DNA from: Eumeta japonica
Taxonomy: Eukaryota > Arthropoda > Insecta > Lepidoptera > Psychidae
Reading direction: 5' to 3'
NCBI GenBank assembly: GCA_005406025.1
Contig: BGZK01001451.1
Coordinates: 62,001 to 126,000, forward strand
Length of the DNA: 64,000 nt
Translations under genes and position numbers: made by a program
Shown: one piece after another, positions 22,520 to 35,900 of the stretch
How positions within the stretch are numbered: position 1 is the first letter of the stretch
Layout: each line of letters starts with the position of its first letter
The notes under the pieces: generated by a model
What the model was told of the DNA's origin: nothing
Database searches by the model: none
The model's input: only the letters and a program-made list of their open reading frames with translations

Positions 22520-25370
22520 ATTATCCCATAATTAGAATTTTTTTTCACGCGCAAATCCTATAAATAAATTTCTATAAAATGTAAGACATTTTTTTACATA
22601 GAAAATCAGTAAGTTTAAAAGTGTTATAATTTTGTCTGTTATGTATATAAAATGAATATATTTTGAAATCTATAACAAATTTTTAATCAATAAATTATTT
22701 TTAGAAATTTGATACACCTTTTATAAATTAAAAAAAGACTGCAACAGCCTATAATTGGCAAATGATTAGAATATAAATATATTATTTAATCTTTCTCTTA
22801 CCTGACTTCCATATATTACGTTAATAATATAATATGCCATAGTACATTAAACATTTAGATAATACGCAATGTATATAAAGTATGCATTACATTAAACTGA
22901 TTTTATCTTTGTCGCCAAAATGTACGATTATTAACTGCCTTGATAACCTTACGCACTTTACACTAGAGCTCTTGAGGAAACTTGGGGCCCTCACAGGGTA
23001 AGCCTAGATAATAGATAAGGTAAGATAGTTAATGAATGAGACACACGTAAATATTTTATTCTTTGCCTTTGAGTAACTTCAAATAGATGTTCTTCTACAG
23101 GCACACTTAAAGCATTTATTCATTCTGTCCTTTTATCGACAATCTTGAAGGGTTTAAGAAAATCTTTAATTGACTAAGACTAATCCTTTAAAAACGGGGA
23201 ATAATATGATATGCTTTTTATACGGGTACAGCAAGTAGATCATTGATAGGGTGTGGTATGATACTTTTTTATAGAAGAAATTCCAAACTTATAAAGTTTT
23301 CCTTAGAACTATAAAGATTCTTTCATAGCCACAAAGAAAGTTCAAACCATAGAAGTAGAATTTCAAATCATTTTTATTTTTATTATCCACGGTTCAACAG
23401 AGGAAGGAAAATATAGTTAAAGATTTATAGAAAATTGTTATTGATTACATCCGTCTACGCCATTTTCCTTCTTTAAATTCATGTATTTTTTCCGTATGAC
23501 ATAGAGAACACATTGCTACAGTAAGCAAGCCAACGGCGCGGGAAGTGACGTCACATTTTATGTTGATTTACAACGTAACAGGTCTTTATCATGTTTATAA
23601 TCGTTTTAGAATACGCAAATAATTTTTTGAGATATTAGCTTCTACGGGACGTTTTGAACGCCTGTGATTGTACTATTACTTTAAATATATCTGGAAGTGA
23701 ATTTAGTAGATATTTAATTGTTGTTGTGAGTAAAAATTGTCTATCTCGAAATCTTTACTTTTTTTATTATGACTATTAAAGAAAAACTAATAGGCAGGCA
23801 TTAGGGACTGTTGGCAGAAGTCAAAACTTGAAACTATAAAATAAGTGTTTTTTAGACCTTCAAATTGATTGTAATATCAAAAATTAAAATATCATAAATT
23901 TTAAATAAAAACTTTTGGCTGTCACGGGAGGCCCGGCAGATGTGAAAAATTTTAGTTAATAATAGAAATTATAATTAATAAATACCAATAAAGAAAATAT
24001 GCAGCAAAATAACAAAAAGGAATAAAGTTTGTTAATAATATCAATATATTTGTCTTATTGTTTCAAATATAATAATAATTAGAGAATATTTATATCTATG
24101 AATAAAAAAAATATTTCGATTCAAAAATATATCACTGATTCAAATTCTTTTAGGATTTCAATTATTTAATTAGTAATAAAAGTAACTAATTTCAAGCAAA
24201 GTTTATTCATTTTAATAATAATACATTATAATAGAATAATATCACCGTATTTAAAACAATAATGAATTCTTATATAATATTTTAAATTATATGTCAAATA
24301 AAAAAAATAAATAACGAATTAACGTCAAAATTTATTTTGGGGACATCAAATACAAAGTATAATAATAACACAAAATAATAATAACTCTATTAAAATATTT
24401 CCAATTCTTTATCAATAAGTTGTTATTCGTTCAATTAATTTATAAAAATAGTAAATAATATTAGGTCGATTTCGTAATTTAAATATTAGCTAAATTTAAT
24501 GAATATTAAGGTGAAGTCAGAATAAAAGTGTATAGTACATGCGCGCGCATACACAAAGGGGTTGAGACCAGCGGCATAATGGGAGCACCACGGCAAAACA
24601 GCGTAATATCGTTTGTTGTTTCTGCATTGAGTTAAGGCGCGCCAATAGTCATTTTACATCAAAAACCATTATCATTAATCTTGTTTTCACATCATCTGCG
24701 CTCCAAAAGATAAGGATATACATTTTTATATGGTTTATTCATTAATCAAACCACAACCAAATGAAAGTGCAGCGAAATAAAAGTCAAAATGCATATTAAG
24801 ATTTGAATTGCACTTAAGTCATTTAATTTAAGCAAAGCTGGTGCGAACTTGTAAGATTTTTCCCAAACAAAAATCGCCCACACACTTAGAAAAGATTTTA
24901 GATAACTAAATTTTTTAAAGGCTTATAAAAGAAAATAGGTAATAAATTATAGCGCAAGAATGCGATACGCCGAGACGACGCCGTGATGTGCATTCAAAGA
25001 AAATTAATTAAAACGATATTTAAAAGTATATAATATTAAAAATAATCTTTTGATAGCTTGTGGGTGGAAAGTTATATCTATCAGTTTTATATGATGTCAA
25101 AGAATCATTACGGTATTATAAAATTGAGCAGTTTACTGATATTTACAATATTATATTTCTTGATGAATTAGTGAAGTTGATCATACGTAATGATAAACTA
25201 AAATAAAAATTATCTGTTATTAAAACAAAAACGGCTTATAAGACGTCAAAAATTTTTGCTGTCTCTTTCTAGTAAAACTGAGTAACATTACTCTGTTTAT
25301 AGCAATTTTAAAAAAATCATCACTCGGGCATTTGTATAGTCACCAAAAAAAATGTGTGTCAGCTCCGACG
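22520..25370. other. AT-rich gap of 2.8 kb, no gene seen
   Basis: There is no coding segment. The stretch includes a palindromic 'tgacgtca' (23546-23553) in a short GC-richer patch, 'ggcccggcagatg' at about 23931, which recalls the 21.1-kb repeat start, and an 'atgcgcgcgcat' palindrome at 24539-24550. Confidence 0.45.
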
Positions 25371-25377
25371 CACGACT

Positions 25378-26339
25378 GGAGTTTACTCCTTAAGTACGAT
25401 TGTCTAAATATACGCAAAAAGAGTTTATTTAACTGAAAAATTTCGTTTTGACTAAAAATTTAAGAAAAATTATTAAAGATAAATTTTTTTTTAGCCTATC
25501 TACAATTATTTCATTTTTCATTTTAGTAAAAACGAAGATTTATTATAACTACAATTATTAAAATATTATGGAAAGTATTTTGAATAAATTTTTGTTTTTA
25601 CCAATAATTTAAGAAAAGCATTAGAGAAGAATTTTTTAACCTATCTACAATTATTTTGTATTTTTAATTTTAAGTAAAAAGACGAAGATTTATTGTAATA
25701 AAATTATAAAATATTATCAAGAAGTATTTAAAATTATTTTGATAATATTGTCTTATTATTAATTAAAATTATTTACGATATAATAATAATTCATTAAATA
25801 AATTATTATAATAACCTTGAAAAATTATAACCTACCGAGCAACCACGTGTTCATTTGATATTCCAGCATTATTATCTACACCACTTTCTTCCATAGTTTA
25901 TATCAATTGCACTTCACCAAATATAATAATAATGCATATAAAAATTCACGATAATAATAGTAATTATTAATAATCATAGTAATAAATCAAATGTTAATAA
26001 TAAATATTTACATTCTAAAAGAACACTTTAAAACACAAACAAAACAGTGGTGACGATCTGTATTAGAATTGTTTATCTGATACACTATATATATATTGTT
26101 TGTAAACGTTGAACAGTATACTTTAATAATATATATAGGTATACACATAATATATGCGTCAGCTGCTTCGCTGCGTTAGCTACACACAAGTATACAAGTA
26201 TACGCGATTGAAAAGTGAAAGGTGCGCCAATAAGTTGCGCACCAAAAACGTAACGCGGATTCATCAGTAGATTTTACTCCTCAAATTTTTCTCATACCGG
26301 GCGCCTTATATGAAAATCGATTCTTAAGGAGTAAACTCC
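25378..26339. mobile_element. Possible inverted-repeat element, perfect 17-bp ends
   Basis: 'ggagtttactccttaag' at 25378-25394 is the exact reverse complement of 26323-26339, 962 bp overall. The interior is very AT-rich with ATAAT runs. It also holds 'ttttactcctc' near 26272 and a 7-bp-arm hairpin 'ggtgcgc..gcgcacc' (26221-26243). I could not see a target-site duplication, so this could be a MITE or two members of a shorter palindromic motif. Confidence 0.4.
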
Positions 26340-27130
26340 AAAAAATCTCTTCACTACAAACTTACTTATATGAAAAAGGTTTAAATACAGTAATATAAAA
26401 ACAAATAGTGAACGACCTTATTGTTCTGTGAACACTCTGCTCTGACACATCTAAAATATAGCTTGGTATTTCTATGATTTGTTTGACTCACACTGATTGT
26501 AAAATTAACTGAGATCATAATTTGATCATATGTCAGGATTTCACATGCTTTTGTGAGATCATTGCAGGACGTAATAAGCGCATTTATCTCAAATATCACC
26601 TATACTAAACGTCTATATGTGACTGTCGTGTCATATGCTCTGATGAAATGAAATTGTTTTAATGTAACACTAAGCATTTAATGAAAACAATTTACGAACA
26701 AACAGTTGAGATACCTGGAGATTGAAATGCATTCATAATTGTGCACAACTACTCGAATAGCGGCCGCGCTACGTAGATTACTTGAATTTTTCAATGTGCG
26801 TAAAATAACAAAGTTTGGTTTAATTTATATGTATCTCATTTGTAAAATGATGTTTTTTACATGCATGTACTTGTAACTGTATGTAGCTAAATATATTTAA
26901 GTTCTATGAGCAGAGCTATCGTAAGGTATTCCTTTTATTTGTATTTATCAGTATGATAATTCGTAAAAAAACACCAACATGTTGGCATCTGTGGTGTCAA
27001 AATCAGAGAGACCATAGGTTTAATTATTTATTTATTTTTAAGATTTTGACCAAATGTTTAAAATGTAGGCCAAAGACAATTGTGTTTTTCTATTATAATG
27101 GCAACATCTAGACAACGCTTCGTTTCATTG
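26340..27130. other. Gap upstream of GABARAP, no gene seen
   Basis: The minus-strand frame at 26381-26599 is unrecognised. The last 100 bp grade into the GABARAP promoter. Confidence 0.45.
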
Positions 27131-27604
<474 letters not shown>

Positions 27605-27877
27605 TTTAATTTGATTAAACTATATGTACTGCTAAACACTGTGTGTAGTTAATGCATATGGCAATTTGATATAAGATGTAGCTTTATGTGATTGTATTAT
27701 TTTGTGATTATTTCTGATTATGGTGATAAGAATTTTCGTTTACAATCCTTTGTAAACCAAATATGCCTCTACAATATGTTTATCAATTGCTACATTATAA
27801 TGAATAACTTTTTCCATAAAATTGTTTGGTTTAGGATAATTAATGACTTAATATGATAGATTTTTTGTGATTATCTC

Positions 27878-27883
27878 AATAAA
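27878..27883 (+). terminator. GABARAP polyadenylation signal
   Basis: AATAAA about 275 bp after the GABARAP stop, in 'ctcaataaataatt'. It is the first canonical hexamer downstream of the gene. Confidence 0.6.
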
Positions 27884-27889
27884 TAATTA

Positions 27890-28480
27890 AAAAACATTTT
27901 TGTTTTCATTTATTAAGTTAACAAGACAATATTTTGTCTGGAAAAACTCCCTGAGAAAAAAAAACCGCTTAGACGAATTGTGAACTCAGATGATCATTGA
28001 CAAATTTTTTATACCTAATATATATTTTAATGAACATTGGTAATTGTTGTGCGTTAAAAGGACTGGGTCATACTATCAGAATGTTAATATAGACATAATT
28101 AAGAATTGCATAATATTTAATAAAATATTGCAATATGAATTTCATATGCTGCAAATGTTTTGATGAAATTAAATGTGATTTCAATTAGGAAATATTTTTT
28201 ACTGTACACACTCTTGTTCTATTCTTCATCTGTCGAAAAATAATATATGTAGCCTTTGTTAGGTTTTAACAGAAATTTTCCAAATGTTTGATAATTTATA
28301 CCGGAAGTGAGTAAATGGCCCATTTAATTTTTTATATTCGGTATACAATAGAAGCAAATTTTCATTCTCATGAAAAACTTGTCCAAATTAGAACAAGATT
28401 TTTTTATTTGCCAAGCTATAGGTGTATAATGATGTTTATAATTAAAAATGCATCTTAGAATTATTGTGCACTAGGTTTCG
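27890..28480. other. Gap, no gene seen
   Basis: AT-rich DNA downstream of GABARAP without coding potential or recognisable repeats. Confidence 0.45.
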
Positions 28481-28650
28481 CCTACTGCTTCGCCTGCGTG
28501 GACATAGATTGGATTCTATTATTTTTAGTATCGACCTATAATGCTATCAACCCTGCTCTTGATCCTGGTTTTGCTCTCAATTCTGATTTCTGTCTCGATA
28601 TAAATACTGCTTTTGCCTTCGATTCAATTCCAATGAACTCATCACAGAGG
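28481..28650 (+). repeat. Decayed period-6 repeat copy
   Basis: 'cttcgcctgcgtggacatag' is followed by degenerate 6-mers ('ttgatcctggttttgctctc'), the same layout as the copies at 21.1 and 56.8 kb. The frame 28498-28722 is a by-product. Confidence 0.5.
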
Positions 28651-28729
28651 TATTCTTACATTGAAGTCACACATACTGTTGTAAATTTTTTTTATTATGA
28701 ACAGATCTCGTTAATCGATTAATAGATTG

Positions 28730-31700
28730 AGTGATCTGGTTCATTCCATGGTACATGTTTGTTCCATTGATGGAACGAGAACACTTAAATGGTTAATCAC
28801 AATCCCAGTCCTGTTTGCAATTTTGATGCATTTTCGACTACATGTATTTGCTGTAAATCAATCAGTGCTGAACTTAGTGCACTTTATACATACAGGCCAG
28901 ACATGCCCGACCAACATGCGAAGGACCATCGGTAATGTAAGTACAATGTGTACTCATTGTTTTTTTGGAAAAGTATTTATTATATAGACTCGACTCATTT
29001 ATGATTTTATTTTATGTATAAATTAATTATTTATAAACAGTAACATGATACACATTTTCTCCCTTAGCTGATTTTTATAAATACATTACATTCCTTGCTA
29101 GTATTTTTAAGTATATTACCACATCAAAGAAGACAGAATTAACAACCAACTCACTGAGTAAATTGCAGGAAACTTACTAATTCAGAGACAACGGTTTAAC
29201 TTTAATACTGATTTTATTCCACAGCTAACAATAAACTAACGAAAACTCTATTCAGAAATGTTTATTATCATTGATACTGGTACTTGGGTGGGACTAGCGA
29301 CCATTGCTTTATTAAAACACCTCGAACCAGGTTTAAGTGTGTTAGTACGTGATTTGTGCGACAGTTTAAAAATAGTTCTATATGCAAAATCATTTCAAAT
29401 TTGTAGTTATGGATATAAATGAGTGTAATAATATTATAGAATATAAAGAAATTTAAGAATTACCAATTGAACAACAGGATTTATGACAAAAGGATCGATA
29501 CATTCGAAATTTTTACTTTATACTTGAAACTTTGTTTTGTGATTATTGATGTCTGTTTGTTTATCTTCAATTATCTTAATTTTGGACAGAATTAAGTTAA
29601 CTAGAAACACATCATCTTGTTCACTCCAGTTCTCTTCCTTTTTTCTTTTTATTGCATTAGGTTTACCGTTAATTAATGCTATTTCAAATTACAAAAGGTA
29701 AAGTAAATCAATAATTAAAGTCAAAATTAAAACTTCATATGCCAATAATGCCATATTAGATCGACCGCTATCAAAATAATCCCTTGTTGTGACTAATTAC
29801 AGTAGGCAGTTAATTCTTATTATGCATATAATATAGCATGTGTTCGTAAACAGTTAGCATTATTGTGTTGCAATTTAAAACATCTAATACTGGTGCTTAC
29901 AAATACCGCGCTTAAAGATGACTCTAAATTAAATTGAGATAGGTTAGTTAATCCGGCCTTAGTACAGGTTTAGTTAGAACCATCTTAGTACAGGTTTTGG
30001 GATGTTTCTGAATTGGTCAAATAAGGTCCCATCTCCTTAACCTTAAACAAAAGATTGTGGGAAAGTATGCATCTGCATAGCATTATACAAGCTTGACAAA
30101 AAAAGGCATCAACTTTATAATAATGTGATTTTTTTTTGTAATAAGTAGGCAACTGCTTTCAAAACAAAAATGTACAAATTTGTTTGTGTAATCTCAAGAA
30201 GTATAACTTTTTTCAATTGTATTGATGTAATTTCTCAAACAAAGGTTACATTAACTTTTGCCATGACTATGATATTGCATTTGATTCATAGATGAAATGT
30301 TTGCATTTAGTTGATACAAAAAAAAAAACCAATTCTTTCTTTATATAATTTGTACAACCACAAACCGATGGACAATTACTGTAATTCAACCACATTTAAG
30401 CACTTGATTATATTTTTAATAACCAGATTTCAAGGATTACTACTATTATACAAGAAATGGTATTTGTAGCTTATTGTGAAAATTTAAACATATGGCATTT
30501 TATTGTGTTAGATTCAAATTGCTCCTGTCGAGGCATACCCTCGCTCATTTATTGTAGATTGAGGTGCTTGCACCTACCTTCAGGTTGACCCAATGCAGAT
30601 CAGAGACTGCTATTGATCATCGTCGCCGATGCAATGACATCCCGGTACTGACGCCATTCACATGCTCTTAAAGACATGAATAATGTTTTGATTGCTGGTT
30701 CTAAAGGCAACATTATCAATATTGTGCCAATGCCACTCTTGGATGGCATTTGAAATTTTTAGATTTTAGATGCCATGGCATGACAATGGTCCCATATCTT
30801 TAGTCAGTGAAATTGGCGACAATGAAGTCATAGTTATTAGTGTAATTTTTAATACATCAGAAATTGCTCAAAATAGGAATTATTTTTAGATACACACACA
30901 TGTTTAGATACACATAAACATATAAGTGTTTAGTAAGATTAAAATTGCTTTCTTTGAGCAATAATAACTATTTTTCATAACAGCTTTCATATCCAAATAA
31001 AAGATAGTAAACTTTGAGAAATAAAACAAAATTACCAGAAAATTTTATTTTACTATGAATATAAATTATCATGTATTCAACTTAGACTTACTACTGTTCA
31101 TTAATAAGAACAGAATTATTTACTGTAATTCTAATACAATTTATTTAATCTAATTTCAAACAGGGTAGCCACTCCTTTTCAAATAATAAAATTACAATAA
31201 TTACAAAAATAATATATAACAACTGCTTTATACCAAAATAAAAAACGTGTGAAAAATAATGGACACTTACCTACTTTGTTATTATATGATATTACAATTA
31301 TTAAAAAAAATACATAATTAGGCTTATTCACCATGACCATAATTTTAAGTTAAAGTATTCCAAAAGAAGAGTTAATTATGTGTGAAAAATACATGGACAA
31401 AATTAAATTAAAGGTTTTTACCATCACATCAAAATTATTTTCTAAATATTTCAAACTTACTTTTCTTTTTATTGAAGCTTAATTAAATAGCATCATAAAG
31501 ATACTTTTTCCAAAAAGATGTAGAACAAAAATATTTAAAAGTAATCTTTCAGCTACAATGAAAGATTTCTATCTTTTATATCTTTAAATATTTCATATTG
31601 GGACCATATATTTAGTAGATATAACAGACTCCTGCACATGATACATTTGTTCCTTACATGATAGATGTGTAAGGAACATGTGTAATGGAGAAATTATTTA

Positions 31701-32720
31701 AGTTAATTCTTGATACACAGGATGATATCTTTCGACTGTCATGAAAGTCGATGGAGTAATATTGAGGTTGCCACTTAGAAATATATTTATTTGTAATTAC
31801 TAGCTTTTAAAATTTAAGTTGTGTGTCTACCAAAATGTACTTTAAGTGTATCATTTTCATGTTGGGGACCTTACAATCTTCTTATAGAAATTCCATAATA
31901 TTTCAAAGTGAGTGACAACTCTGTTCAAATTACAAACATTGAAAATTAATACATGTCAATTTAGCACACATTTACAGAAATAAGAAAACATTTGTAGCAA
32001 ATCGCTCTTCTATATATATAGCACATCTCAATGTCTAGAGAGGCACGGAAGCAGACACAACTCGAATTGGAAATTGTTTTACAAAAAGCTTGAGATAGGA
32101 TATATAGTCGAAACGGTATCCGCATATTCTTTAATGTGATGCAAAAGATTATAAATAAAAGATTTGCGGCTTCCATTCCCAAACAAAGACATATTTTTAA
32201 ATCTTTGACAATATTTATTTAGAAATTTTAAAAAAGTTTTATCCTTATTTGCAAAACTGTCACAGAAGAAAAGGGATTGATATCACAACATTCTTGTAGA
32301 TTGTTATACAAAATTGTTGCATTTTAAATGAATTTAGCCAAGCATATCCTCAATCACAATGTTAGAAAAAAAAATAACTTGGGAAAGATGCATAACGTAT
32401 TTGGTAGATTTTATTTTATTACGCAAGAAATTATTTGTCCAAAAAAAATACAATGCTTTACATGAGAAAATATTTGCATCCAATCTGAATAGATGACTTA
32501 ACTGTTGCGATTCTCTCGCTCTATGCAAATGAAGCAAGCTCACATTTATTACAGCCTGTAGACTATTTGTCAATGAATATTCCCAATGGTATACCATCAA
32601 TTTTTGTTACAATTTTATCAATGGAATATCAATTGAATACCCAACTGGTTAAATACAACTATATGAAAACAGTAAAAAAAAAAATGTATCTCTCTATTCC
32701 AAGCACTATAGGACCTGTAA
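28730..32720. other. Gene-poor stretch of 4 kb
   Basis: I see no exon with convincing coding content. A GC-richer island at 30520-30680 ('gtcgaggcataccctcgctc', 'catcgtcgccgatg') is unlike its surroundings and unidentified. At 31629-31679 'ttgttccttaca..tgtaaggaacatg' forms an imperfect hairpin. The frames at 28727-28987, 31961-32182 and 32334-32600 are not recognisable. Confidence 0.45.
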
Positions 32721-32724
32721 ACAT

Positions 32725-32730
32725 TTTATT
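32725..32730 (-). terminator. Candidate TPR polyadenylation signal
   Basis: AATAAA on the minus strand (tttatt on plus), about 160 bp past the TPR stop. It is the nearest canonical hexamer. Confidence 0.45.
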
Positions 32731-32888
32731 TATAATAAAAACAAAACTATTATAACTTTTCAGGAAAATTCTTTTCGAGATCTCCGTGCATCTCACATTT
32801 GAAAATTATAACATATGTGAATATTTCGAGACTACTGTAATTCTTAATTGTTAAATATTATTAACTATAAAGAGAATGTTTTGAATGT

Positions 32889-32965
32889 CTAGTAGCGCAT
32901 GTAGGAACGTCGCGGGGCTCGGCCGCGGGGACGCATTCCTCGTCCGCGCATCCCACTTTCACTGT
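32889..32965 (-). CDS. Tpr: TPR terminal coding exon (RGRG tail)
   Basis: It starts after 'aattgcag' with two bases of a split Asp codon and ends at TAG (32889-32891). It encodes 'SESGMRGRGMRPRGRAPRRS', an Arg-Gly tail comparable to the RG-rich ends of other TPR proteins. Confidence 0.88.
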
Positions 32966-35900
32966 CTGCAATTCAGCGAGAAATTTCAATTTAGCAAAGT
33001 ATAAAAATAAAGTCTAACCTTACATATACTTGCCTTCAATGGCCAGTCTCAAACAATGTCACTCTTCCTACATTGAAAATATCATTGCAACATTGCTCGG
33101 TTAGGTTTTGTCATGATAGCAACTCTTTAATAAAATTCTCTATTGAAAGTCTGGCTCATTGAAAAGTTACTTCAAAATCAAATGTAAAATTTGTATCAAA
33201 ATGACAAACAAAGGAACAGACAAGAAACTGAGTTAACATCGCATAGGATCCAGTGTTGAGATATGTTCAAAGGTTCCTCTTTAGCTTATGAGGAAGTTAC
33301 TAAGAAATCAATTGGGAATTTGTACTGAAGAGACAAACAGACAAGAGTATTACATTGTCATTCGGTTCTGAATTATCTTCAAAGATTGAAGTCTGTATAC
33401 CGTGGTGAATTTAAAGCTTATTGCAAGATTTGCAAAAGAATTCTTTTGAGAAACATAAATTACTATAATTTTTTACTAGGTTTTGAATATCATTAAAAGT
33501 TTTGGTCAAAACAAAACATATTAACCATATAATTACCTGAGAGGGATAAGTTAAAGTATTAACTCTATTTTTTCCACTGTAATAAAAATAAATAGCATTT
33601 GGATTTTTCGTTTTTCCAGTAAAAAATTAATATAATGCAGTTGTCATTTAAAAACGAAAGATTTACACTGACAAGAGTGACAAATTCTAATTGGCCTGTA
33701 ATTTCTTCTAATCTATTACCAGGTGTCCAGCGGTGGTGGTGCGAGGGTGAAGGCGCAGGCGCAGCGCGATAGGGTCGGCGGCGCGCCACACCGGGGCTCG
33801 CGCTCGCTTCGGCTTCACGACCTTCCTCCGGTACCTAAATGTATATTATACATAACATCACAATATTTGACTATAAAATAATTACAATAGTTTGTAGTTT
33901 TTGAGTTCTGTATATAATATGATAAAATTGAAAAAAAAAATAGAAAAACTAAGTGAGCTACCGTAAATTAATTATAAACATAGTCATTTGGTAAATGCGA
34001 AATATCTACATTTACATATATATATTTAAATGTTTTTGTTTCTCCAAAGAAATGAAAATGATAGTATAACAAATATTTAGGCATGCGTTGAAATTATTTC
34101 TTTTATTTTAATGAATTTTTAAGTAGTTATTGATTCCCTCAGATTGTTCTTCATAAGCAGTTGAAAATCATAAACTAATTCACCCATTTTTTTTTAATAA
34201 TGATTACTTGCAAAATATTAAAATGACTCCCAAGTACAATACCCACATACTACACACATATAAAGACAGTGGAAGAGTCAGAGGGCGCTCATGTCCCCCA
34301 TGAACTTCCCGGAATCTTCGTCTTACTATTGTAATAAAATAAGAGCTAGTCCTGATCGAACCTCGTGAGGGTGTGCTCGTAAGCCTTTGTGTAAAGGAGA
34401 AAAATTCTATTGTAGTTGAAATTTGACACAAAAAAGAAAACCCACAAATTGTACCAAAAAATTTCATGCATTAAGATCAAATAATTTTCTTCAATTATAT
34501 CACAAGGTCGCCAAAGGAATGCAATACTTTGATGTAATACGAAAGTAAATCCATTCTGCACTTTTTAAAATGGCGGATGACAGTCTCACTGTAGCAGTGT
34601 TGTAAGAATTAATTTATTAATCAATTACGTAATATAAAAGTGCAAGCTTTGGAGCTGATCATAATTTACACAATAACAAACAAACGAGAAATATGAAAGT
34701 TAGTTATATCTATAACAATAAACAAATTAGAAGGTGAATTGTGCATGCTGCCAAAATACCTATGGTTATAATGACAGTGTGATTGAACTTCCTCGTGGTC
34801 CAATTGCGCCGCGCTCCAATTCATATCATAAATAAAATACAATAAATACCAGTCACCTGCTTCTCAACTAAATAGAGTAAGTGTGCTAGTTAAGTTAGTA
34901 ATTATTTTGCAGTAAATTCGTAAAATCTGCGTTTTGCAGTAAGTGCATAGGCACATCTAAGTAGGTGTTTTAAACAGCTGCAAGACTGCAACGAAGTATA
35001 CCAAAGCAGTAGATAACTTTCTGCACATTAACAGTTGCATCAATATCTATATAAATCTAAAAACGTGAAAACCTTTTGTAAAGTACATTAAGTATGTGAG
35101 TGAGTGAATGAGAATAGGCAAGGTATAGTCCATAAAAAACTAAGAATGGTTTTAATGCAATATGGTAAGAGAGTTCATAGTTCCATAGATATTGTCTTTT
35201 GAAACTCAGTTAATAATTATGGTAATAATACATAAATTATACTAAAGAAAAGAAACGATATCAACATAAAATAGAAATTGCATTCCTAACAAGAATATAA
35301 TTATGACAACCAAAATTACAAATATATGAATGAATTCATAAATAAAAAGTACGAAAGATGAGAATTTAATTTATTAATTTAACATTTACTGTTACTTAAT
35401 ATTTCAATTGCTTTACTATTAAGTAATAACATAAATATTAGTTTATTATTTTTATGAATTATAAGCCTGTGAAAATTCTTTATTAATAAATTATTGATAT
35501 AGGGCACATTTATAACAGTAAATAAATAAATATGTAAACTAGGATAATGGCAGGATAGGATATTTGATTATTTTATATGATTATTTTGGCTGTTGTGATC
35601 AATAATTGCTTGATAATAAACACTTTTGGCTATGCATAATGGGGTCTTGTCCATATGCTTGTGGAAATTGGAGCATGGCAAAAGAAAAATTATACTAGAG
35701 TCTATACAGTGGTGATGCAATCTCTGTGTAGTGTGTAGAATGTCTTTGCAACATAGATATAGGAATTACATAAGAACAGTGATGTTAGAGAATGTGGTTT
35801 GAAAGATGTAGTGACTAGAGTAGGAAAAGTTATGGTAAAGTGGTTTGACCATCTGAAAAGGATGAATCAAAGTAGACTGACAAAACAAACTTGTAGGACA

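Noticed and set aside
29258..29420. 'MFIIIDTGTWVGLA' frame suggesting an aspartic protease active site
   Set aside because: A DTG tripeptide alone is weak; no flap region or neighbouring polyprotein domains follow.
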